From contig CAXSBR010000004.1 in NCBI GenBank assembly GCA_964236495.1, forward strand, positions 62,001-126,000: DNA of 64,000 bases, given 5' to 3'. The notes under the pieces are model-generated. The model worked only from the letters and a program-made list of their open reading frames with translations. It searched no databases and was not told the DNA's origin. Each line of letters opens with the position of its first letter. Position 1 is the first letter of the stretch. Of the stretch, positions 32,982 through 42,595 are shown one piece after another. The position numbers were made by a program, and so were the translations under genes. This stretch comes from CAXSBR01 sp964236495. Its GTDB lineage: Bacteria > Actinomycetota > Actinomycetes > Mycobacteriales > Jatrophihabitantaceae.

Positions 32982-33976
32982 TTTAGACCTGCCGCTTTCC
33001 CGCCGATATTAGCGTTGAACAGTCGCACCATCGCGAGTGCAATCGCAAATATAAAGACGAAGGTGATCGTGGACAGGGCCGCAGCCGAGTTGATGCCCGA
33101 GTTCAACTGCTTGACTACGAGAATCGAAACTGTCGTCGTGTTGTTGGACCCACCCGAAAAGATAGCCGGGAGATCGTACATCCGCAACGCGTCCAGGGCG
33201 CGGAAAATGACTGCCACCGCGAGCGCCGGCCGCAGCAGCGGCAGCGTGATCTTGGTAAACCGCTGCCAGGCATTGGCGCCGTCCATGCGCGCAGACTCGT
33301 AAATGTCGGCACTGATGTTTTGTAGACCCGCGAGCAGCAACAGCGCAATGAACGGGGTGGTCTTCCAGGTGTCGGCGATGATGATCGCCGAGCGTTCCGG
33401 GCCGCTGGCCGCCAACCATTGGATGTTCTGATGCAGGATCTTGTTCATGATGCCGGCAGGCTGGAAGATGACGACCCACATCGTCGTCGTCACGGCCGTC
33501 GGGATCGCCCACGGAATCAAGATCGCAGCGCGCACGATGGCTCGGCCCCTGAAGTCCCGGTTCATTATCAGTGCGAACCCGATGCCGATCACGGTTTCCA
33601 GAACGACCGTCACCACAGTGAACAGCAACGTCGTGGATATAGAGCTGTAGAACTGACTGCCCAGATCACCGTTCGGGCATGTCGCTTTGCCGCAACGCTG
33701 AAGCAGCCAATGCTTGTAGTTCGTCAGTCCGATCCAGTGGCCGCCCTTGGCCAGAAAGCCAGTGGTCGGGTCGATTTTGCCGCCCTCGTCGCTGAGAAAC
33801 GAGCTGTAAATTCCCTTAACGATCGGATATCCGACGATGAGAAGCAGAAAGGCGACCGTGGGAGCGACCAGCATTGTCGCGAGCCGGCCCTCACCAGTCT
33901 TGATTTTGTTGCGTTTGACCGTTGGATCATTTGCGTTGAGCTCGGCCGCCTCGGCGACTGGGCCAGCTATCGTCAT
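32978..33976 (-). CDS. Carbohydrate ABC transporter permease (MalF/SugA-like)
   Basis: This 332-residue permease has an N-terminal cytoplasmic stretch, about six to seven transmembrane segments and the EAA loop (ADIYESARMDGANAWQRFTKITLPLLRP in segments). It is the first permease of a CUT1-type sugar importer and is translationally coupled to the second (4-bp overlap). The binding-protein gene lies 117 bp upstream. Confidence 0.9.
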   Translation of the reverse strand: MTIAGPVAEAAELNANDPTVKRNKIKTGEGRLATMLVAPTVAFLLLIVGYPIVKGIYSSFLSDEGGKIDPTTGFLAKGGHWIGLTNYKHWLLQRCGKATCPNGDLGSQFYSSISTTLLFTVVTVVLETVIGIGFALIMNRDFRGRAIVRAAILIPWAIPTAVTTTMWVVIFQPAGIMNKILHQNIQWLAASGPERSAIIIADTWKTTPFIALLLLAGLQNISADIYESARMDGANAWQRFTKITLPLLRPALAVAVIFRALDALRMYDLPAIFSGGSNNTTTVSILVVKQLNSGINSAAALSTITFVFIFAIALAMVRLFNANIGGKAAGLK

Positions 33977-34093
33977 TCAGACCTCCGTAGGAAAAGCCCG
34001 TGTCCGTTTGAGCAAGAACGACGCGGTGGGACGCCTGTACAGGCGCCCCACCCGGTGTCGTGTTCTTGATCCGTCGTGCCCTTACGCCTACTG

Positions 34094-35467
34094 CTAGCTG
34101 CCTGAGGCGCTGTTTATCGCCTTAGTCAGATTGGAGAGCGCATCCTTCGTCGTAATCTTGCCCTGCAACGCTTGGTAAACATTCGTCTCAATTGCAGTCG
34201 TGACGGCCGGGTAGTACGGGGTGACCGGGCGCGGCACCGCGTTCTGAATCGCCTTCAACAGCGTCGGCAGGTACGGGAACTGCTTGACCAGCGCCGGATC
34301 GGAGTAGAGCGAGCTGATGACCGGCGCCGCCGTGCCAGCGGTGAGGTCGTTGCGCTGGATTGCGCTGCTTTCGATGAACTTCATGAACGCCAGCGACGAC
34401 TTGGGATGCTTCGAATAAGCGCTGATGGCGTTATTGTGGCCACCGAGGCTTGATGCGCCCGGACCATTGAGACCCGGCAGTGGAGCGACGCCGTACTTAC
34501 CGGCGACCTTCGAGCCCTTGTTCGTTCCCAGGTTGCCCAAGATCGCGTCGGCATAGGGCCAGTTGCGTAGGAACATCAGCTGGCCAGCTTCGAAGGCGTT
34601 GAGGCTGGCAGTCTCGTCGTAGCCCAGGCCCTCCTTGGGGATGTAGCCCTTCTTGAAGCCGTTGACCAGAAAGTCCAGGCCCGCGGCTGCCTGGGGCGTG
34701 TCGACGTCCGGGGTCTTGCCGTCCGACTTCACGATTTCTCCACCGGCACCGTTAATGGCTTCGGCCGCGTTCACCGTCAAGCCTTCGTACTGCTTGAACT
34801 GCCCGGCGTAACAAGCCGGCTTGTTCATCGTGGCCGCCGCTGTGCTGCTGACGGTCTTGCCCGCGCAGTCCGCGAGGAGCTGTGAGTACTTCGTCGGCGG
34901 GGTCTTTACAAGGTCCTTCCGGTAGTAAAGCAGCCCGCCATCCGAGGCGTACGGCGCTGCGTACAGCGTGCCGGCGTAGGTCGAGGCCTTGACGGTCGCG
35001 GGGAGCAGCGTGCTCGTATCCAGTGCGTTGTCGCCCTTGAGCGGCACCAGCCACTGCTTTGCGGCGAACTCGGCTGTCCACACCACATCGACTGTGACTA
35101 CGTCGTACGCGGACTGCTTAGCCTGGAAGTTCTGCACCAGGTCGGCGTGCTGATCATCGGCGAGTGTCGATTGCTGGTGAATCGTCACCTGGTCGTTCGG
35201 GTGCAACTTGTCCCACGACGCCTTGATGAACGGCAGCAAATTCGAGTTGTCCTTGCCGGTAGCCCACGTGAGCGGACCATCAAGTGCGTCAGCCCCGCCT
35301 CCCGAGCCTGTGCTCGACGATGAGGTGCTCCCGCCGGTGCTGGTCGATCCGCCGGATGACGATGTAGTGGAGCCTCCTCCGCTGCCCTTCGACGAGCCCC
35401 CGCAGGCGCTGGTCAAGAGGGCGATTGCCGCCAGAGACGCTGTCGCTGCCGCGACTTTTGAACGCAT
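34094..35467 (-). CDS. Extracellular sugar-binding lipoprotein (ABC solute-binding family 1)
   Basis: This 457-residue lipoprotein has a signal peptide ending in a lipobox LTSAC with C22 as the lipidated residue. A Gly/Ser-rich linker (about residues 23-60) follows, then the periplasmic-binding fold typical of LpqY/MalE proteins (VTVDVVWTAEFAAKQWLVPL, AAPYASDGGLLYYRKDL). It would capture an oligosaccharide outside the cell and deliver it to the two downstream permeases. A strong GGAAGGA ribosome-binding site precedes the ATG. Of the importer, only the ATPase is missing here. Confidence 0.92.
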   Translation of the reverse strand: MRSKVAAATASLAAIALLTSACGGSSKGSGGGSTTSSSGGSTSTGGSTSSSSTGSGGGADALDGPLTWATGKDNSNLLPFIKASWDKLHPNDQVTIHQQSTLADDQHADLVQNFQAKQSAYDVVTVDVVWTAEFAAKQWLVPLKGDNALDTSTLLPATVKASTYAGTLYAAPYASDGGLLYYRKDLVKTPPTKYSQLLADCAGKTVSSTAAATMNKPACYAGQFKQYEGLTVNAAEAINGAGGEIVKSDGKTPDVDTPQAAAGLDFLVNGFKKGYIPKEGLGYDETASLNAFEAGQLMFLRNWPYADAILGNLGTNKGSKVAGKYGVAPLPGLNGPGASSLGGHNNAISAYSKHPKSSLAFMKFIESSAIQRNDLTAGTAAPVISSLYSDPALVKQFPYLPTLLKAIQNAVPRPVTPYYPAVTTAIETNVYQALQGKITTKDALSNLTKAINSASGS

Positions 35468-35653
35468 TGATTATCCTTCCGTTTGGTGCAGGACACGGTC
35501 TTCACAACCGCTTTCAGGAACTCTGCTCTGCTTCCCCTCAAGGCGGAACCACCTCCGAGTCAACGTTGCGGAACTGTTACCGACTTGTCTCATCAGCCGC
35601 AGCAGCGCCGCCTTTCCCATCGAGCGCAACGGTTGCCATTGTCCAAACAGGAC

Positions 35654-36118
35654 TCAGAGTGGGTGCTCCGGTCGTGGCCGCAGGGCTTCAATCCGCGTGA
35701 CGATGCCACGCAAGCGGGCCGACGCCCGTGGCTTGCTCATCGGTCTGATCGACTGCAACAGGGAGGGCGGAACATCGACCTGAGTGTCATCCAGACGAAC
35801 TATCCGAACCGTTTCGCTGCCGCGTACATCGGCCAGGCCGACAGCCTGCACCTGCGACCACGGCACCCAACGGACCCGGCCGAGAAAGCGCACGGCCAGA
35901 CCGTCGGAGTCGACCACGAACGCCATGCGCACCGCCGCGACGGCCAGCAACAGGGCGACGACGCCTACCGCCAGGCTGACGACCCGAACAGCGGCCGACG
36001 GATGTCGGTACAAGTTGACGGCCGCGGCCCCGGCCGCAATCAGGAAGCCTAGCGGCGGCTGCCAAGGAGGGAATCTCCAAACGAGCGGAGGCGGCTCGTG
36101 AGAGGCCATGACACACAA
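35654..36118 (-). CDS. Small membrane protein with PH-like domain
   Basis: This 154-residue protein has two hydrophobic segments (about residues 22-40 and 44-70), then a beta-rich domain (AFVVDSDGLAVRFLGRVRWVPWSQVQAVGL) typical of bacterial PH-domain (bPH2/DUF2581-like) proteins. The function is unknown. A TTG at 36118 with AGAGGT six bases upstream is the best-supported start; an ATG at 36109 is the alternative. It lies 186 bp upstream of the binding-protein gene on the same strand and could be unrelated to it. Confidence 0.6.
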   Translation of the reverse strand: MCVMASHEPPPLVWRFPPWQPPLGFLIAAGAAAVNLYRHPSAAVRVVSLAVGVVALLLAVAAVRMAFVVDSDGLAVRFLGRVRWVPWSQVQAVGLADVRGSETVRIVRLDDTQVDVPPSLLQSIRPMSKPRASARLRGIVTRIEALRPRPEHPL

Positions 36119-36857
36119 TGTACGACCTCTGTATGCAGATGCGGCCTAGCGATAGCGAAGCGGGCAGCGCACGCATTCAAGAGGGGCACCCTGATTTCGG
36201 TCGACGATCCGTGTCGTCTTGGTAAGAGACGCCAACGCCTGGTCGATGACAATTGGGTGGCGCCACGCCGCTGCCGAGAACGCCGTTTCACCACCGGCCA
36301 ACCGGGTCGCCCGCAGGTAGAGAAATCGGCGGTGCTGGCACTGGAGCCGCCGCGGCCCCGCTTGCAGTGACGCAGGTGTCGAGTTGACTGATAGCCGCTC
36401 GGTTAGACAGGTTTCAAGCGTCTAGCATGAACCCGAATGGGCGTTGTGGGAAGTCAGCCGTGGCAGCGGCCAACGTCGAAATTCAGACAACCCAGGTGCC
36501 AGACTAAGGCCGGCGAAGTCGAAAATGATCTTGATTTGCTACACCGGGGCAGTGCTGTCAGTCAATAGAAAATCAAGACGAAAGCCCTTGATTTACGCAT
36601 TAAATACAGCATTGAGCCATCCGCCGCAGCGTATAACTGGCGTCACCGAAGCATTTCTCCAACAACTAGAGTAAATGCGGTCAACGCTGCGCCGATCAAG
36701 CCACCTACACACAGTCGCACAGTCCGCGCTCGACAAATGTTGCACTGTGGATAAATCGCTCGCGGCCTGCACCCCTTGGGACGACTATCGACCCATTCAC
36801 ACTAGCCGAACCGACGACCGGGTTACATAACGGCCGACATCATCCTGCTAGGCCTAT
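36119..36857. other. Gene-poor, AT-richer stretch
   Basis: About 740 bp carry no gene I can support. Composition between about 36400 and 36860 is visibly richer in A/T than the surroundings, which suggests foreign origin. A 76-codon open frame at 36444-36674 (+) has no recognisable features. One perfect DnaA-box sequence (TGTGGATAA) is at 36746-36754. Confidence 0.6.
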
Positions 36858-37416
36858 TCAGCCATTCGGGTGGTACAGGATAGCAAACGATTGCGTGCCG
36901 TTACCGGCCTCATACTGTTGCACCTCGAGCTGCGCGCCATTGCTGACGTTACCGACTGGTGCCGCATCAAGGTTTAGTGTGTAGTGAGAAGCGTTATTTA
37001 TGTGATTGTTGTCGCCTGGCTCTGGGTCCCAGAAAATCGACTTGTCTGACGCGGCGTACTTTTTTAAGGACACCTTCCCTTTTGGTTGCCAGCTTGTCAA
37101 ACCCAAAGCATAACCAGGATTGGCATCGCTAAGGAAGAAATTGTCCCGGAAGTCCGATTCCCCCATCGCCCACTTCTGATTGAGAGATCCGTTACAGATC
37201 ACCGTATTGACGTGTGTACCGGCACCGTGATGATTGTTATCAGCGTCTACGCACATCGCTTTGTGAGTGACTGGGTCCGGCAGCCTAAGTTGAAGGACGA
37301 CGTAGGGCTGGCCCCCCCAAGGGAGTTTCGACGGGGGCGGCACCGGCTATCGGGGTAAATGCAGCGCTGTAGGTCGCGAGCGCCAAGACGCCCGTCAAGC
37401 ACTTCTTCATCCGCAT
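36858..37416 (-). pseudogene. Secreted ricin-type (beta-trefoil) lectin gene with a frameshift in a G7 tract
   Basis: A signal peptide (MRMKKCLTGVLALATYSAAF..., ATG at 37416 or 37410 after AAGGAG) reads in one frame up to a run of seven Gs (C7 at 37312-37318 on the plus strand). The rest reads in another frame: a roughly 150-residue ricin-B-like domain with the family's C-V-D...N-G...N-Q-K-W pattern (KAMCVDADNN, ICNGSLNQKWAM) and an ILYHPNG end. Removing one G joins the two into one protein of about 185 residues with cleavage near AGA-A. It may be a pseudogene, a phase-variable gene or a sequencing error. It would bind carbohydrate outside the cell. The IS110 remnant lies directly upstream on the same strand. 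Confidence 0.7.
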
Positions 37417-37439
37417 GTCGCTCCTTGTTAGTTAGTCGG

Positions 37440-38686
37440 GGTGCGAACCGTACCACAGTCCACGTCTTCCACCCCGCCTTCCCGCACCTTGAGGTTTCGT
37501 CATAACAAACGCTGTTCGCTGGTTCGCCCCGGGGTCTACCTCGTTGACGGCACCATTCTGTGTCGAGCTGCTGGTGACAGAGAGGAAACCGTGTCGGTAA
37601 CCATGGCGGGTGGACGACGTCGGCGAAGCGGCGTTCGAGGCAAGGCATGGCTTCTTTGCGGCTTTTCCGGCGGCCCGTTTGCGCTGGTAATAGCTCCGGC
37701 CGGGTGACTCGTAGCGGATCCGGGACAGCGCCATGACGTGCAGGGCGAAGTTGAGTTGCCCGTCGCCAGCGCGGGAGAGCCGGTGGCGTACGACGTCGCC
37801 GGAGGACACTTCGATCGGGGCCACGCCGCAATAAGAGGCGAACGCCGAGGCGGAGGCGAACCGCCCGATGAGGCCAGTGCGGGCCAGCAGCTTTGCGGCG
37901 ACCACGCCGCGGACGCCGAGCAGACCGGTCAGGGTGCTGCCCGAGGCGATGACGGCGTCGCTGAGATCTACGTTGCCTCGGCGATGCGGCGGTCCAAACG
38001 GCGAAGTTCCGCTAGCTGGCCGGCCGCGACCGTGCGATACGTGCCCAGTGCGCGCAGTGCGCGCAGTGCGCGCCCCAGGTGTCGCGGAGCCGGACACGGC
38101 GCAACGCTTCGCCAGCTGCCTCGGCGCTCAGGCCGCGGGCAAATCCGGAGGGGGACGAGCTTCACCATCACCGCGTGCTACCTGTTAATCAGTTGGGTGC
38201 GGGCGCGGACCATGCCGTCCCGGTGTCCGGTCACCGCGCGCAGCGTCGCGATCGCCTCGTCGATCTCCACGGTGCGCAGCGTGTGCGCCGACCATGCGGC
38301 GACACCGACCGACAATGCGTCGGCCTGCTCCCCTGCGGGGCGTGACCGCTCGATAGCAGCCGCACGCGGCGAGCCAGCTTTGCCGGCACGTCGATGACGG
38401 CAATCCTGTCCTCTCCTAGCCGCTGCGCCAGCGGTGCTCCTAACCCCACCGCGCTCTCGATCGCCCACCGGGCGTCAGGCCAGGCGGCGGCGAAGCGTCG
38501 CAGCTGCCGGTAGCTGGCCCGGTTCACCTCGACCCGGATCGCGCCCGCCGCGGCCGAGTGCGGGGTGACCACGACGGCCGTCCAGGACGCCTTGCAGGCC
38601 GACGGCGATGACCACGCCGTGCCGGGCGACCAGGTTCTCTTGTGCAGCTAACACCGCCAACCATCCTCCAACCGGTTGACGATCAT
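37440..38686 (-). pseudogene. IS110-family transposase, decayed by several frameshifts
   Basis: Fragments of one IS110-type transposase can be read in order across different minus-strand frames from an ATG at 38686. These are MIVNRLEDGW, AVLAAQENLVARHGVVIAVG, IRVEVNRASYRQLRRFAAAW, WAIESAVGLGAPLAQRLGED, DALSVGVAAWSAHTLRTVE and RTQLINR. They are followed by AGQLAELRRLDRRIAEAT and the C-terminal domain (LLGVRGVVAAKLLARTGLIGRF, YCGVAPIEVSSGDVVRHRLSRAG, SYYQRKRAAGK). At least four frame changes make it non-functional. No clear terminal inverted repeats are seen, as expected for IS110. Confidence 0.85.
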
Positions 38687-39010
38687 GGGATCAGGTGGGA
38701 GGGCAGCCCAACTTGCCGCCGTTGCAGACCTCTTATGAGCAGGCAGCGGGGGGTTGGTTGCGGAGTTGGGCGGGCTGACGGCTGAGGATGGTGGGGGCCA
38801 ACCCCGCCTGACATGCCTTCAACGCCTCGGGCCTGAGCCCTGTCGTAGACCGGTAGCGGCGACGGATCGAAGGACGTGAACGGCTGATGCGATGTCGCCT
38901 TAATCAAGGCCTCGTCATTAGAGCGCTGCACGACGTAAACGGCCCCAGCCGGCAAGGAACTGATCGATCGAACCGTCAAACGGGGAAGGGAATCATCGGC
39001 GCAGCTGTGG

Positions 39011-39395
39011 TGCGGTCTTGATTGGGCGGACAACCACCATGACGTGTGGGTCGTCGACTAGGATGGTCGACAACGGACCAAGGCACGGATCGAGGACACT
39101 GCTGGGTTCAGCACGTTGATGAGCGTGCTCGCCGAACAGCAGGCCGAACTGCTACGAGCCGATTACCGTGGCCACCGAAACCTCGAAGGGGTTGCTGCCG
39201 ACCGCGTTGCGGGCCGCGGGGGTCACTGTGGTGGGGATCAATCGCCCACTTCCCGGTCGCCGCGAACACGGCGACAACTACAACGCCGCCGCCGCAACCT
39301 CACCAACCGCGGCTTAGGCATGCTGCACCACTGCCTGCAGAGCCGGCAGCCTACGACGAAGTGAAGCCCTTTCCCAACAGCAGCGACCGGGCGGT
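39011..39395 (+). pseudogene. Second IS110-family transposase remnant with internal deletion
   Basis: The plus strand encodes an IS110-like N-terminus (CGLDWADNHHDVWVVD, an in-frame TAG, then DGRQRTKARIEDTAGF). After a frameshift come VATETSKGLLPTALRAAGV and VVGIN. Shortly afterwards RNLTNRGLGMLHHCLQSRQP with a shifted YDEVKPFPN resembles the C-terminal end of the same family. The middle of the gene is missing. The preceding 38687-39010 has no gene and could be the non-coding end of the element. Confidence 0.65.
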
Positions 39396-39893
39396 GACCT
39401 CTAGCAGACCTCAGGCCTACCAGGCCTCTCGAGAGACTGAGGCCCGCCCGTCCTCGCGAAACACCACCTCAAGACGGCGGACCGCAACCTCCATCTCGCT
39501 TCCGGTTAAAGAGACCTATCGAAAGACTTGGGCGCGGACTGCTTGACCGTTAGCGACATGCGATGTCTCTCAAGCCACTCCCACCAGGCGGCGGTGACCG
39601 GGCGGCAGGCCGTTTGACAGGCAGCCCGCCAGGGCGACAGGTGTTTCCCGAGCGATCCCGACCACCGCCTTGAAGATCATGGCTGCAGGCCACGAACCCC
39701 GCCCACATTGAACATGTTGGCACCTCTTGGTCACCCGCCGCGTGACGCAGAGAGGTGCCGTTTAGCGCACAGTCCCGCATTTTTGGATAATCGCGCGGCC
39801 CGGCCGGGGTGTTATCCATCCTTCGTTGCGAGGGCGCGAGCACTTGCTGCCCTCGCGCCGCGGTTTAAGCGCCGACGTTACGCAATACAGCAA
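39396..39893. other. Intergenic region downstream of rho, no gene seen
   Basis: No supported gene is present. The stretch between the IS110 remnant and the rho stop holds a two-part hairpin at 39719-39759 and otherwise nothing I recognise. Confidence 0.55.
39719..39759 (-). terminator. Two-part hairpin downstream of rho
   Basis: GGCACCTCT (39719-39727) pairs perfectly with AGAGGTGCC (39751-39759), and an inner GTCAC/GTGAC stem lies inside. It is 135 bp beyond the rho stop on the minus strand and may end the rho transcript. There is no T tract. Confidence 0.5.
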
Positions 39894-42249
39894 TCAGTCG
39901 TTGCCCGGCGTCGTTTTCGCGATCTGCATAAGGAACTCGACGTTGTTGCGGGTCTTGCGCAGCCGGTCCAGGAGCAGCTCGATGGCCTGCTGCGGATCGA
40001 GGGCGTGCAGCACCCGACGCAACTTGATCGTGACTGCGAGCTCATCGGGCGAGAGCAGGATCTCCTCCTTGCGGGTGGAGGACTGGTCGACGTCGATGGC
40101 CGGGAAGATGCGCTTGTCGGCGATCTTGCGGTCGAGCTTCAGCTCGGCGTTGCCGGTGCCCTTGAACTCCTCGAAGATCACCGAGTCGCCGGCAGAGCCG
40201 GTCTCCACCAGCGCGGTGGCCAGGATCGTCAGCGATCCGCCGTTCTCGATGTTGCGTGCCGCGCCCAGGAATCGCTTGGGCGGGTACAGCGCCGTCGAGT
40301 CCACACCGCCGGACAGGATGCGTCCGCTGGCGGGAGCGGCCAGGTTGTAGGCCCGACCCAGGCGGGTGATGGAGTCCAACAACACCACTACGTCGTGGCC
40401 CATTTCGACCAGGCGCTTGGCCCGCTCGATGGACAGTTCGGCCACGGTGGTGTGGTCGCGCGGGTGCCGGTCGAACGTGGACGCGATCACCTCGCCCTTC
40501 ACCGAACGCTGCATGTCGGTGACCTCTTCGGGCCGCTCGTCGATGAGCACGACCATGAGATGGACCTCGGGATTGTTGGTGGCGATCGCGTTGGCGATCG
40601 ACTGCAGCACCATCGTCTTGCCCGCCTTGGGCGGCGAGGCGATCAGCGCACGCTGCCCCTTACCGATCGGCATCACCAGGTCGATGACGCGCGTGGTGAG
40701 AATGTGAGACTCGGTTTCCAGCCGCAGCCGATCCTGTGGGTACAGCGGCGTCAGTTTGGTGAATTCGACGCGGTTGCGGATCGACTCCGGATCTTGGCCG
40801 TTCACCGTGTCCAGGCGGACCAGCGGACTGAACTTCTCACGCTTGTCCGCGGGTACCTGGCGGATTGCGCCGGTGACGGCGTCTCCCCTACGCAAGTTGA
40901 AACGCCGGATGAAGGTGTTCGCCACGAAGACGTCGTCACTGGTGGCGAAGTAACCGGCGGTGCGCACGAACCAGGAATTCTTGTCCTCGATGCAATCCAA
41001 AATGCCCGCGACCGGCACCAGCACGTCGTCATCGCTGACTGTCGGTTCGATATCGCCGGAATTGACAGCGCTGGGACCGGCGGTGCGATTGCGCCCGCGG
41101 CGGTCGCGGTAGCGGCGCCCGCGCCGGCCGCCGCGCTCGTCGTCGTCGTCGTCGATGGCGCGGGTGTTGCTCTGGTTTCGGTCCTGCTGGTTTCGGTCCT
41201 GCTGGTTTCGGTCCTGCTGGTTTCGGTCCGGTGGGCGCTCGGTCTGGGTGCGGTCGGCTTGGCCGGTCGGGCGCGCACCCTGGCTGCCGCGATCGTTCTG
41301 GGTGCGGGGCTCGCGCTGATCTCCTTGGCCTTGCGCCTCGCGCTGGTCGCCCTGGGTGCGAGCTTCGCCATCGCGACGCTCGTTGCGGCGAGGGCGCGAT
41401 TCGGTGCGGCTGGCGCTGTCGGGCTGCGGGGAGCGATCAGTGGCGCCGTCGGTGACGACCGGCACTGAAAGCGCGATTTGCTGCCCGGAGCCGCCATTGG
41501 ATTCGGTGTCGTTGCCGTCACTGCTGTGTCGGGTTCGGCCCTCGGCCTGCCCGGTCCGCCCGTTGGCCCGCTCGGGTCGCCCGTTCGTGCGCTCGGCCCG
41601 GCCGTTCGTGCGCTCGGTTCGGGCGTTGGTCCGATCGGCCTGGCCGTCCGTGCGCTCGTCGCTGGTCGGCGCGGCGCTCGCGGAGCTGTCGGTGTCGCTG
41701 TTGGCAGCAGAACGGTGCTGGTCGGCACCCTTCGAAGCGGCACCGTTCTGGGCGGCACCGTTCGGNNNNNNNNNNNNNNNNNNNNNNNNNNNNNNNNNNN
41801 NNNNNNNNNNNNNNNNNNNNNNNNNNNNNNNNNNNNNNNNNNNNNNNNNNNNNNNNNNNNNNNNNGGCGGCACCGTTCTGGGCGGCACCGTTCTGGGCGG
41901 CACCGTTCTGGGCGGCACCGTTCTGGGCGGCACCGATGCGGGCAGAACGGTCCTGTGTGGAGCCGTTTCGGGCTGCGGCGCTTCGCTCCGCGCCGTCACT
42001 GACCGTCACGGGCGCGGATGCTCGAGATGCCGGCGCTGTGTCGGCGCGCGAGCGGCTCGGCGCCTGGGCGGCGTTGATCGCGCTGATGAGATCGGCTTTG
42101 CGCAGCTTGGTGGAGGAAATGCCGAGCTGGCTGGCCAGGGATTGCAGTTCAGGAAGCAGCAGCGAGGCAAGTCCATTACCGGCTCGACGTCGACCCGACG
42201 TCGTTGAGGAGACTGCCGGAGACTGCGTCTGGTCCTGGGTTTCGGTCAC
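39894..42249 (-). CDS. rho: Transcription termination factor Rho with long low-complexity insert (gene contains assembly gap)
   Basis: The C-terminal part (about 420 residues) is canonical Rho: RNA-binding domain (DCIEDKNSWFVRTAGY, DVFVANTFIRRFNLRRGDAVTG), P-loop KGQRALIASPPKAGKTMVLQ, and LIDERPEEVTDMQR, LLDSITRLGRAYN and GGVDSTALYPPKRFLGAAR. The N-terminus (GTG at 42249 after GGAAGGAT) has the SAP-like Rho N domain (LASLLLPELQSLASQLGISSTKLRKADLISAINA). Between them lies a very long Asn/Arg/Gly/Gln-rich segment with QNGAA, ERTNGRA and QQDRN repeats. The 100-N gap is inside this insert, so the frame on either side differs only because the gap length is arbitrary. Long Arg-rich inserts are known in actinobacterial Rho. 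Confidence 0.93.
41741..41940. repeat. 15-bp coding tandem repeat (QNGAA units) spanning the assembly gap
   Basis: On the right of the gap four exact copies of GGCGGCACCGTTCTG and one variant fill 41866-41940. On the left two more copies end at the gap (about 41744-41765). Read on the minus strand each unit encodes Gln-Asn-Gly-Ala-Ala in Rho. The array almost certainly continues through the unsequenced part. Confidence 0.9.
41766..41865. other. Assembly gap of 100 Ns
   Basis: Exactly 100 Ns, a conventional placeholder. It interrupts the rho coding sequence inside a 15-bp tandem repeat. The true length is unknown but should be a multiple of 3, most likely of 15, relative to the repeat phase. 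Confidence 0.98.
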
Positions 42250-42595
42250 GTGTGTGTCGGATCCTTCCGATGTGGGCGCAAGCGGATTTGCTCGTGGGCC
42301 CGTAACAAAGTCGACTGAACGGCGGGGACGTGGTTTTGACCTGGCCGAACTAGCCGTGTGCACGTTGTCATCACATCGAACGCAGGAGAAGCGCCGTTGT
42401 TGGTGATCAACGAGAGTGAGCAGCTGCGGTCTTGCTCCTGGGCCGTGGCCGGCGCTGTGGACGAGACCCGAACAAATCGAACCGTCGTCGGCAGCGTGTG
42501 CATTAGTCGGAACCCGCTATTACTGGATGCCCGCTTCCGAGCGTAGACCGACGCTGCGCACATCGGCAACTGGACGCGCCACTTACGCTGCCCGG
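42250..42595 (-). promoter_or_regulatory. rho leader / thrB-rho spacer
   Basis: This 346-bp spacer between the thrB stop and the rho GTG contains no gene I can support. Its length allows a rho promoter and an autoregulated leader, as Rho commonly controls its own leader. I do not recognise specific -35/-10 boxes with confidence. Confidence 0.4.

Noticed and set aside
36098..36370. 90-codon plus-strand frame
   Set aside because: Overlaps the PH-like gene start antisense; Arg-rich chance-like composition and no ribosome-binding site seen.
38683..39033. 116-codon minus-strand frame between the IS110 remnants
   Set aside because: No recognisable domain, and it lies where the IS110 non-coding end is expected.
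39708..41468. Long plus-strand open frame opposite rho
   Set aside because: An antisense shadow of rho with low-complexity Val/Ala sequence and no domain.
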